This document shows, piece after piece, positions 6,926 to 13,036 of a stretch of DNA of 13,036 nt (within the stretch, counting starts at the first letter, position 1; every line of letters starts with the position of its first letter). A program made the translations under genes and the position numbers. Source of the DNA: JAKQIM01 sp964633225 (GTDB taxonomy: Bacteria > Chloroflexota > Anaerolineae > Anaerolineales > UBA4823); NCBI GenBank assembly GCA_964633225.1, contig CAZWFQ010000085.1, positions 1 to 13,036 on the forward strand, read 5' to 3'. The notes beneath the pieces are model-generated. The model ran no database searches. It saw nothing but the letters and a program-made list of their open reading frames with translations, and was not told where the DNA came from.

Positions 6926-7855
6926 ATGAAAGATTTTATTGCCATTTCTGATTATTCGGCACAAGAGGTTCAAGATCTGCTGGACCTGGCTGTACAGTTG
7001 AAGAAAGAGCATCAGAGCAAGGGAAATGCGCCTTTCTTCAAGGGCAAGGTGTTGGCAATGATCTTCCAGAAGCCCAGCCTGCGCACGCGCGTATCGTTCG
7101 ATATGGCGATGCGGCACGGCGGCGGTGACGCGCTGTACCTCTCACCGGCTGAGATCGGCCTGGGCAAGCGCGAGTCGATTGCGGATGTGGCGCGGGTGCT
7201 TTCGGGTTACGTGGATGCACTGATGGCGCGCGTCTTCGACCACGAACACGTGGTTGAGTTGGCCAAATGGGCCAGCGTGCCAGTGATCAATGGCTTGAGC
7301 GATTACAACCATCCCTGCCAGGGCATGGCCGATGCGTTGACCATCCAGGAAGAATTTGGCAGCCTGAAGGGCTTGAATGTGACCTACGTGGGCGATGGCA
7401 ACAACGTGGCGGTCTCGCTGATGCACGTTTGCGCGCAGTTGGGCGCCAATTTCACCATTGCCAGCCCCGAAGGGTATGAGCTGACCCAGCATGTTAAGGC
7501 GATGGAGATCGGCAAGAAGATGGCGGCGCAGAGCGGGATCCAGATCAAGCTGCTGCGCGATCCGCACGAAGCGGTTAAGGGCGCGCATGTGATCTACACC
7601 GATACCTGGACCAGCATGGGGCAAGAGGAAGAAGCGAAGATCCGCGAGCAGGTCTTCCCGCCTTACCAGGTGAATGCCAGGCTGGTGGCAGAAGCTGATC
7701 CCAAGGTGATCGTGATGCACTGCCTGCCGGCACACCGCAACCACGAGTTAACCGATGAGGTGGCTGATGGGCCGCATTCCCGCATCTTCCCCCAGGCGCA
7801 CAACCGTTTGCATGCTCAGAAGGCGATCTTGGCTCGTGTGTTGAAGGTGGCGTAA
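6926..7855 (+). CDS. argF: Ornithine carbamoyltransferase
   Basis: A 309-residue enzyme joining ornithine and carbamoyl phosphate to citrulline plus phosphate; the reverse direction is used in arginine catabolism. Carbamoyl-phosphate residues are in SLRTR (51-55) and HPCQ (129-132). The ornithine loop is DTWTSMG (226-232), whose SMG signature separates it from aspartate carbamoyltransferase, and the catalytic HCLPAHR is at 265-271. SLRTR replaces the commoner STRTR, a variation also seen elsewhere in the family. Length is normal. I use ATG 6926, with AAGGAG at 6911-6916. A TTG 60 bases earlier is in frame, but it falls inside the leader hairpin and adds 20 residues without homology. It is the first of four same-strand genes with 4-21-nt gaps. 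The catabolic ornithine aminotransferase next to it raises the possibility of a degradative role; argF is used in the general sense. Confidence 0.93.
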   Translation: MKDFIAISDYSAQEVQDLLDLAVQLKKEHQSKGNAPFFKGKVLAMIFQKPSLRTRVSFDMAMRHGGGDALYLSPAEIGLGKRESIADVARVLSGYVDALMARVFDHEHVVELAKWASVPVINGLSDYNHPCQGMADALTIQEEFGSLKGLNVTYVGDGNNVAVSLMHVCAQLGANFTIASPEGYELTQHVKAMEIGKKMAAQSGIQIKLLRDPHEAVKGAHVIYTDTWTSMGQEEEAKIREQVFPPYQVNARLVAEADPKVIVMHCLPAHRNHELTDEVADGPHSRIFPQAHNRLHAQKAILARVLKVA

Positions 7856-7873
7856 AGGTGAAATGAACCAGAG

Positions 7874-9076
7874 ATGAAAACAAAAAATTATGTTGAAATC
7901 GAGGATCAATACGGCGCCCACAACTACCATCCGTTAGATGTGGTGATTGAACGTGGCGAAGGGGTGTGGGTTTATGATGTAGACGGGAAACGTTACCTGG
8001 ACTGCCTGAGCGCGTATTCGGCATTGAACCAGGGGCACGTACACCCTAAGATCCTGGCGGCCTTGCAAGAGCAGGCTGCCAGGCTGACCCTGACCTCGCG
8101 CGCTTTCCGTAATGACCAATTGCCCTTGTTCTACAAGGAGATTGCTGAACTGACCGGTTACGGCATGGCGCTGCCGATGAACTCAGGTGCAGAGGCGGTG
8201 GAGACGGCCCTCAAGCTGGCGCGTAAGTGGGCTTACCAGGTGAAGGGCGTGCCGCGCCACCAGGCAGAGATCATCGTTTGTGAGAATAACTTCCACGGGC
8301 GAACGGTTTCAATCATCTCGTTCTCTACCGAGCCGCTGTACCGGGATGATTTTGGGCCCTTCACGCCGGGTTTTGTGGTCTTGCCGTACGGCGATGCAGA
8401 AGCGATCGAGAAGGCAATCACCCCCAACACGGCCGCGATCATGATCGAGCCGATCCAGGGCGAGGCGGGGGTGATCATTCCGCCAGCCGGTTACCTGCGG
8501 CGCGTGCGTGAGCTTTGCGACCAGCATAACGTGTTGTGGATTGACGATGAGATCCAGACCGGCCTGGGGCGCACCGGGCGCATGTTTGCGGCCGATCACG
8601 AGGGCGTGAGGCCGGATATGATGGTGATTGGAAAGGCGCTTTCGGGTGGTTTTTACCCGGTGTCGGCGGTGTTGGCTGACCCTAAGCTGATGGGCCTGTT
8701 CACGCCTGGCGAACATGGCTCCACCTTCGGCGGCAACCCTTTGGGAATGGCCGTGGCGCGGGCTGCGCTGCGCGTGATTGCTGAAGAAAAGCTGGCTGAA
8801 AACGCGGCCCGGCTGGGCGATTATTTTATGGAACAGCTCAGCGAGATCCCCAGCCCGCATATTAAAGAAGTGCGCGGTAAGGGTCTGCTGATTGGGGTGG
8901 AGTTGAAACCGAGTGCGGGTGGGGCGCGCCGTTTCTGCGAGGCGTTGATGGAGCGAGGCATCCTGGCGAAGGAGACGCACCAGCACGTGATCCGTTTTGC
9001 GCCGCCGCTGGTAATTGATAAGAAGACGATAGATTGGGCGTTGCCATTGATAAGGGAAGTGTTCTATTTGAAGTGA
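7874..9076 (+). CDS. rocD: Ornithine aminotransferase (ornithine--oxo-acid transaminase)
   Basis: A 400-residue class III PLP aminotransferase. The family transfers the delta-amino group of ornithine to 2-oxoglutarate, giving glutamate-5-semialdehyde (which cyclises to pyrroline-5-carboxylate) and glutamate. The N-terminal YGAHNYHPLDVV (13-24), LSAYSALNQGHVHP (45-58) and MNSGAEAVETA (102-112) are characteristic of ornithine aminotransferases rather than acetylornithine or 4-aminobutyrate enzymes. D225 in IDDEIQTG would bind the pyridine nitrogen, and K254 in GKALSGGF is the Schiff-base lysine. Length is normal. The start at 7874 lies 18 nt after the argF stop. Its ribosome-binding site is weak (AAAGGTG, 7855-7861, overlapping the argF stop), and an intervening ATG at 7863 opens a four-codon frame. 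This suggests translation coupled to argF. Substrate preference is inferred from motifs, and a related transaminase role is not excluded. Confidence 0.9.
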   Translation: MKTKNYVEIEDQYGAHNYHPLDVVIERGEGVWVYDVDGKRYLDCLSAYSALNQGHVHPKILAALQEQAARLTLTSRAFRNDQLPLFYKEIAELTGYGMALPMNSGAEAVETALKLARKWAYQVKGVPRHQAEIIVCENNFHGRTVSIISFSTEPLYRDDFGPFTPGFVVLPYGDAEAIEKAITPNTAAIMIEPIQGEAGVIIPPAGYLRRVRELCDQHNVLWIDDEIQTGLGRTGRMFAADHEGVRPDMMVIGKALSGGFYPVSAVLADPKLMGLFTPGEHGSTFGGNPLGMAVARAALRVIAEEKLAENAARLGDYFMEQLSEIPSPHIKEVRGKGLLIGVELKPSAGGARRFCEALMERGILAKETHQHVIRFAPPLVIDKKTIDWALPLIREVFYLK

Positions 9077-9097
9077 TTTTGACCTAAGGAGGATCAC

Positions 9098-10189
9098 ATG
9101 AATATAGGCGTTCCAAGAGAGAAACGTCCGTTCGAGTTTCGCGTGGGCCTGACCCCAGCCGCGGTGGAGATGCTGGTGAAGGATGGGCATGTTTGTTATG
9201 TAGAACATGACGCGGGGATCGGGGCTGGTTTTTCTGATCTTGAGTACGAGGAGGCTGGGGCCAAGCTGGCTTACCAGCCGCAAGAGGTTTTTGGCCGGGC
9301 AGACCTGCTGCTAAAAGTGGCCCGCCCGATGTACGAAGAACTGGAATGGCTGCTGCCTAATTCGACCATCATGGGGCTGCTGCACCTGGCTTCTACCCGG
9401 CAAGACAAGATCAATATGCTGACCAAGAAAAGCGTCACGGCGATCCCTTACGAGAAGATCGTCTTGCCAGATGGCACGGTGCCTGTGCGGCGCCCGCTGA
9501 GCCAGATCGGCGGCTTGTTGGTGGCGCAGATCAGCGCTAACCTGCTGCAGAATGATTCGGGCGGCAAGGGAGTGTTGCTGGGCGGGGTGGCGGGTGTGCC
9601 GCCGGCTGAAGTGGTGATTGTTGGCGCGGGCACGGTGGGGTATTATGCGGTGCGGGCGTTCAACTCTCTTGGCGTACACTTGACGGTGTTGGACACCAGC
9701 CTGGACGCCTTGCAGCGCATCCACGAAGAATTCCCCAGTGCCGTGACCCTGATCTCGAACGAACGTAACCTGACGCGGTGCCTGGCTTATGCGGATGTGG
9801 TGGTGGCGGCTGTGTTGGTGGGCGGAGAAAGCCCGGTGAGGGTGGTGACGCGCGAGATGGTACGGGGCATGAAGCCGCGTTCCCTTCTGATGGATGTGAG
9901 CATTGATGAGGGCGGCTGTGTGGAGACTTCACGGCCGACCACGCACGAGCACCCGACCTATGTGGAAGAAGGCGTAATCCATTACTGCGTTCCCAATATC
10001 CCCAGCGTGGTGGCCCGCACTTCTACCTATGCCTTCTTGAACGCGGCTTTCCCGTTCATCCGGATGGTTGCGAACAAAGGCCTGGATAGGGCTGTGGTTG
10101 AGCACAAAGAGCTTGCCCAGGCGGCATTGGTGTATAAGGGCGATCCCCGCAACTTGCTAATCGTGAAAAGCCGGAAAGAAGGAGAATAG
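9098..10189 (+). CDS. ald: Alanine dehydrogenase (Ald/PNT family)
   Basis: A 363-residue NAD-dependent dehydrogenase; the family interconverts alanine and pyruvate plus ammonia. Residues expected for substrate and catalysis are present: R15 (FRVGLTP), K73 (LLKVARP), H96 (LLHLAS) and D270 (SIDEGGC). The nucleotide fold GAGTVG is at 176-181, with D199 (VLDT) as the likely NAD-selecting acid. DEGGCVETSRPTTH and YCVPNIPS are typical of Ald and distinguish it from transhydrogenase alpha subunits and saccharopine dehydrogenases. The ATG follows an ideal TAAGGAGG (9085-9092), much stronger than that of its upstream neighbour, so it may be made in larger amounts. It sits 21 nt after the aminotransferase and 4 nt before the CoA-transferase. 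In this context it could regenerate pyruvate as an amino-group acceptor, or feed ammonia and NADH balance (inference). Confidence 0.88.
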   Translation: MNIGVPREKRPFEFRVGLTPAAVEMLVKDGHVCYVEHDAGIGAGFSDLEYEEAGAKLAYQPQEVFGRADLLLKVARPMYEELEWLLPNSTIMGLLHLASTRQDKINMLTKKSVTAIPYEKIVLPDGTVPVRRPLSQIGGLLVAQISANLLQNDSGGKGVLLGGVAGVPPAEVVIVGAGTVGYYAVRAFNSLGVHLTVLDTSLDALQRIHEEFPSAVTLISNERNLTRCLAYADVVVAAVLVGGESPVRVVTREMVRGMKPRSLLMDVSIDEGGCVETSRPTTHEHPTYVEEGVIHYCVPNIPSVVARTSTYAFLNAAFPFIRMVANKGLDRAVVEHKELAQAALVYKGDPRNLLIVKSRKEGE

Positions 10190-10193
10190 TTTT

Positions 10194-11279
10194 ATGGACT
10201 TCCAGAAGATCTACCAATCGCGCGTGGTTACTGCTGAGGAAGCCGTAAAGAAAATCCAATCCGGGCAGCGCGTTTTCTTGACCGGGAACTGCTCAACGCC
10301 GCATGTTGTTTTGGCGGCATTGGTGAAACATGCACCGAACCTGAGAGATGTGGAGATTGTCCAAGCGCTGACGGTAGGCCCGGCCGACTATGTGGCCCCT
10401 GAAATGCAAGGTCACTTGCGGGTGAACACGCTGTTCATCAGCGCCAACGTGCGCCAGGCAGTGCAAGAGGGGCGGGCAGATTACACCCCTGTGATGCTAT
10501 CAGAATTCCCGCTGGTGTTCAAGAACAAGGTGCTGCCGCTTGACGTGGCCCTGGTGCACCTATCGCCTCCGGATGAGCATGGCTTTTGTAGTTACGGCAT
10601 CGAGACCGGCCTGGTGAAATCGCCGGCCGAGTCGGCCAAGATCATCATCGCGGAGGTGAACCAACAGATGCCGCGCATGTTGGGCGACTCGTTCATTCAC
10701 ATCAGCCGCCTGAACTACATCGTCCCGGTGGATTACCCCCCAGTGGAGATGAAGATGAGCCAGGATGCGGCTGACCCGGCGATCGAGAGGATTGCCAGCC
10801 ACTGCGCAGACCTGATCCCGGATGGCGCTTGCATGCAGATGGGGATTGGGGCAATCCCAGATGCGGTGCTGAAGTTTTTGTACCACAAGAAGGACCTGGG
10901 CGTTCACAGCGAACTGTTCTCGGACGGCGTGATTGACCTGGTGGATGCGGGTGTGATCAATAATTCTCGCAAGACGCTCCACCGCGGCAAGATCACGGCT
11001 GGTTTCATGCTGGGCACGCGCAGGTTGTATCAATGGGCCGACGATAACCCTTTGATCGAGCTTCATCCAACGGAGTATGTCAACGATCCCTTTGTGATTG
11101 CGCAAAANNNNNNNNNNNNNNNNNNNNNNNNNNNNNNNNNNNNNNNNNNNNNNNNNNNNNNNNNNNNNNNNNNNNNNNNNNNNNNNNNNNNNNNNNNNNN
11201 NNNNNNNTTGATCAACATTTCACATCCAGACTTCCGCGACGACTTGCGCAAAGATGCCACAACGTTACACTGGATATAA
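10194..11279 (+). CDS. Acetyl-CoA hydrolase/CoA-transferase family protein, interrupted by an assembly gap
   Basis: Members of this family swap CoA between acetate and other carboxylates (for example 4-hydroxybutyrate, butyrate, succinate) through a glutamyl-CoA thioester. The N-terminal half is clear, with PPDEHGFCSYG (125-135) and GIGAIPDAVL (217-226). The catalytic glutamate is E240 in GVHSELFSDG, and the C-terminal LINISHPDFRDDLR is standard. From residue 305 the frame enters 100 N and re-emerges in frame at 11208. Family members are about 430 residues, so roughly 105 residues, including the GGQ-type CoA-binding region, are hidden; this is a gap, not a deletion. The ATG follows AAGAAGGAG (10176-10184), which lies in the end of ald; the two genes are 4 nt apart, so coupling is likely. 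The acyl substrate cannot be told from what is visible. It is the last gene before the 11288-11339 hairpin. Confidence 0.88.
   Translation: MDFQKIYQSRVVTAEEAVKKIQSGQRVFLTGNCSTPHVVLAALVKHAPNLRDVEIVQALTVGPADYVAPEMQGHLRVNTLFISANVRQAVQEGRADYTPVMLSEFPLVFKNKVLPLDVALVHLSPPDEHGFCSYGIETGLVKSPAESAKIIIAEVNQQMPRMLGDSFIHISRLNYIVPVDYPPVEMKMSQDAADPAIERIASHCADLIPDGACMQMGIGAIPDAVLKFLYHKKDLGVHSELFSDGVIDLVDAGVINNSRKTLHRGKITAGFMLGTRRLYQWADDNPLIELHPTEYVNDPFVIAQXXXXXXXXXXXXXXXXXXXXXXXXXXXXXXXXXXLINISHPDFRDDLRKDATTLHWI
11108..11207. other. Assembly gap of exactly 100 N
   Basis: One hundred undetermined bases, the conventional placeholder for a scaffold join of unknown length. The coding frame either side matches only because of the placeholder length. 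From the family length I would expect about 300 bases to be missing here. Confidence 0.97.
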
Positions 11280-11287
11280 GCGGATAA

Positions 11288-11339
11288 CCGTAATAAAATA
11301 TAAAGCGGTGTGAAAACACCGCTTTATATTTTATTACGG
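11288..11339. terminator. Perfect 24-bp hairpin with GAAA loop, probable terminator
   Basis: Arms 11288-11311 and 11316-11339 are exact reverse complements around a GAAA loop. The GC core AAGCGGTGT/ACACCGCTT is flanked by an AT-rich stem, so either strand leaves the core into a T-rich arm (TTTATATTTTATTA). It begins 9 bases after the CoA-transferase stop and ends 24 bases before the pyruvate kinase start. It should end the four-gene transcript. Because both neighbours are on the plus strand, it may also pass some read-through into pyruvate kinase. Confidence 0.8.
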
Positions 11340-11363
11340 GACCTAACCCCAAGCGAGGTAAAG

Positions 11364-12845
11364 ATGACACGTCGAACAAAGATCGTGGCTACAATTGGCC
11401 CTTCCAGCCAGGATGAGAAAATGATCCGAGAGCTGCTGGTGGCGGGCGTGAACGTGGTGCGGCTGAATTTTTCACACGGCAGCCATGCGGTTCATGCTGA
11501 AGTGTTAAAGCGGGTGAGGCAAATCGCTGCCGAGCTTGGGCGCCCGGTTTGTATCTTGCAAGATTTGCAGGGCCCGAAGATCCGTACGGGCGATCTGCCG
11601 GGAGGCAAGATCGAGATTGCGCCAGGGCAGATGTTGACCTTGACGACTGCCCCCGGTCCTTATGCGGCGGACGAGGTGGCGGTGGACTTTGCAGAGCTAC
11701 CGGCCAGCGTGCGGCCCGGAGGGCGGATTTTGTTGGATGATGGCAACCTGGAGCTGGCGGTATTGGAGACCAGCGCTCAGTGTGTCAAGGTCAGCGTGGT
11801 GGTGGGTGGAACGCTGAAGTCTAACAAGGGCATCAACTTGCCCGGCGCGCAGATCAACATCTCGGCAATGACCGAGAAAGATGAGGTTGACCTGGTGTTT
11901 GGTCTGGAGCAAGGGGTAGACGCGGTGGCGCTCTCGTTTGTGCGCTCGAAAGAGGATATCTTGTATCTGCGCAGCCGGATCGCAGCCCTGGCCCCTCAAA
12001 AAGCGCATCTCCCGATCATCGCCAAGCTGGAGCGCCCGGAGGCCCTGGATAACCTCGAAGAGATTGTGCACGCGGCAGACGGGGTGATGGTGGCGCGCGG
12101 TGACTTGGGCGTGGAGATGACGCCCCAGGAGGTGCCGATTGCTCAGAAGCGGATCATTGAGTGCGCCAACCGGCACAGCAAGGTGGTGATCACGGCCACG
12201 CAGATGCTTGATTCGATGATCCACAACCCGCGCCCCACGCGTGCTGAGGCTTCGGATGTGGCCAATGCCATCCTGGATGGCAGCGACGCGGTGATGCTGT
12301 CGGGCGAAACTGCGGCGGGCGACTACCCGCTGGAAGCCGTGCGGATGATGGATGCTATTGCGTGCCAGGCAGAGGCTTGCCTGACGGAATGGGGTCACTG
12401 GCACGGGCCGATGGTGGGGGATTCTGGCGATCCGCGATTGGATTCGCTTTCGCCCGACCGGGTGTATCATCAGCCGGGCGATGATACCTTCTTTATGACG
12501 CTGGCAGCGCGCGAGTTGGCCCACGACCGGAACGTGGCGGCGATTGCCATCTTTACGGCGAGCGGACGAACGGCTCTATTGATGTCGAAGACCAGGCCGG
12601 GCATCCCGGTATTGGCCTTTACGCCTGAGCCGAGCACCTATGCCCGGATGGAGATGTATTGGGGGGTTGTGCCGTACCTGGTGCCGCATGCTGAAACGAT
12701 CGAAGAGATGCTGGCGGCGGTGGAATCTGCGATGATGGCGGCGGGGACGATCCAGCCGGGCCAGCAGGTGGTTTTGATCTGCGGCTTCCCGGTGGGTGCA
12801 GTGCGCCCAACCAACCTGGCGCTGCTGCACACGGTTGGGGAGTGA
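11364..12845 (+). CDS. pyk: Pyruvate kinase
   Basis: A 493-residue glycolytic enzyme making pyruvate and ATP from phosphoenolpyruvate and ADP. Visible are R33, N35 and S37 in VVRLNFSHG, the B-domain (about 75-170), K221 in IIAKLERPEA, metal-site E223 and D247 (VARGDLGVE), T279 in ITATQMLDSM and SGETAAGDYP (313-322). The regulatory C-domain contains IFTASGRTALLMSKTRP (396-412). K72 in LQGPKIRTG sits where potassium-dependent enzymes have Glu, so this should be the K+-independent type. A segment at about 341-378 (WGHWHGPMVGDSGDPRLDSL onward) between barrel and C-domain looks longer than usual. No C-terminal PEP-utiliser domain is present. I take ATG 11364 with GAGGT at 11355-11359. The in-frame GTG at 11310 lies inside the hairpin. 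I see no separate promoter, so it may depend on read-through or on a promoter I cannot recognise. Confidence 0.95.
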   Translation: MTRRTKIVATIGPSSQDEKMIRELLVAGVNVVRLNFSHGSHAVHAEVLKRVRQIAAELGRPVCILQDLQGPKIRTGDLPGGKIEIAPGQMLTLTTAPGPYAADEVAVDFAELPASVRPGGRILLDDGNLELAVLETSAQCVKVSVVVGGTLKSNKGINLPGAQINISAMTEKDEVDLVFGLEQGVDAVALSFVRSKEDILYLRSRIAALAPQKAHLPIIAKLERPEALDNLEEIVHAADGVMVARGDLGVEMTPQEVPIAQKRIIECANRHSKVVITATQMLDSMIHNPRPTRAEASDVANAILDGSDAVMLSGETAAGDYPLEAVRMMDAIACQAEACLTEWGHWHGPMVGDSGDPRLDSLSPDRVYHQPGDDTFFMTLAARELAHDRNVAAIAIFTASGRTALLMSKTRPGIPVLAFTPEPSTYARMEMYWGVVPYLVPHAETIEEMLAAVESAMMAAGTIQPGQQVVLICGFPVGAVRPTNLALLHTVGE

Positions 12846-12857
12846 TCCTTTCGAATT

Positions 12858-13036
12858 ATGCTGACCGGGCATCACCTTTCAAAAGCTTATAACCTGGATA
12901 CGATCCTGGCGGATGTCTCTTTGAGCATTAACGCCGGTGAACGGGTGGGCCTGATCGGGCCAAACGGCTGCGGGAAGACCACCTTGCTGCGCATCCTGGC
13001 TGGGCTGGACGCGCCTGACCAGGGCGTGGTGACGCA
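12858..13036 (+). CDS. ABC-F-like ATP-binding protein, N-terminal fragment (runs off the window)
   Basis: The first 59 codons are seen. An N-terminal SKAYN...ILADVSLSINAGERVGLIGPNGCGKTT pattern carries Walker A (GPNGCGKTT) and continues LLRILAGLDAPDQG. The short lead-in before Walker A and the ADVSLSINAGERVGLIGPNG wording fit soluble ABC-F proteins, which act on ribosomes or give antibiotic protection. An ordinary ABC transporter ATPase is not excluded without the second ATPase half. It starts 12 nt after the pyruvate kinase stop, with no good ribosome-binding site, suggesting coupling. Confidence 0.75.
   Translation, partial: MLTGHHLSKAYNLDTILADVSLSINAGERVGLIGPNGCGKTTLLRILAGLDAPDQGVVT

Noticed and set aside
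11310..11363. GTG-started extension of pyruvate kinase
   Set aside because: It would start inside the hairpin loop region without a ribosome-binding site; the family begins at the MTRRTKIVATIGP start at 11364.
1..13036. CRISPR array, insertion sequence or prophage
   Set aside because: No regularly spaced repeats, transposase, integrase or phage structural genes are visible. The only mobile element is the intron with its endonuclease.

Overview
The window reads as bacterial chromosome from a high-GC organism, most likely a member of the Chloroflexota (Anaerolineae-type). This placement is inferred from large secreted mosaic proteins with DUF11-like repeats and a C-terminal WLPLV motif, a secreted subtilase carrying an HVADLDGS-type C-terminal module, and the general gene style. 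No rRNA or other firm taxonomic marker is present. A run of exactly 100 N at 11108-11207 shows it comes from a scaffolded draft or metagenome assembly.

Layout: (1) 68-1999, a secreted S8 subtilisin-like protease, closed by a perfect 19-bp hairpin. (2) 2060-3110, minus strand, a tmRNA gene (ssrA). Its tag frame encodes ANNTYSALPLAA. It is split inside the T-loop by a 659-nt group I intron (2082-2740) with recognisable P1-P4 and P6-P9. The intron carries a small LAGLIDADG homing endonuclease gene (2169-2573) on the opposite strand, antisense to both the tmRNA and the ribozyme. A plus-strand terminator (3141-3165) lies just beyond the tmRNA 5' end. (3) 3246-6746, a 1166-residue secreted M14 metallocarboxypeptidase with a long multidomain tail. 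(4) 6926-11279, a tight four-gene cluster: ornithine carbamoyltransferase, ornithine aminotransferase, alanine dehydrogenase and an acetyl-CoA hydrolase/CoA-transferase (the last interrupted by the gap). It ends in a 24-bp perfect hairpin. (5) 11364-12845, pyruvate kinase, and (6) from 12858, the start of an ABC-F-like ATPase cut by the window edge.

The two secreted peptidases fit a protein-scavenging lifestyle. The four-gene cluster could take ornithine (made or consumed by the carbamoyltransferase) through transamination to glutamate semialdehyde. It could then recycle amino groups and NAD(H) at the pyruvate/alanine node and handle acyl-CoA products by CoA transfer, with pyruvate kinase next door feeding the same node. 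That pathway reading is inference.

The most notable item is the tmRNA interrupted in its T-loop by a group I intron with an antisense homing endonuclease gene. Its exons and splice sites can be assigned to the base: a U.G pair at the 5' splice site, a terminal G in the intron, and exons that rejoin to a canonical 5-bp/7-nt T-arm.
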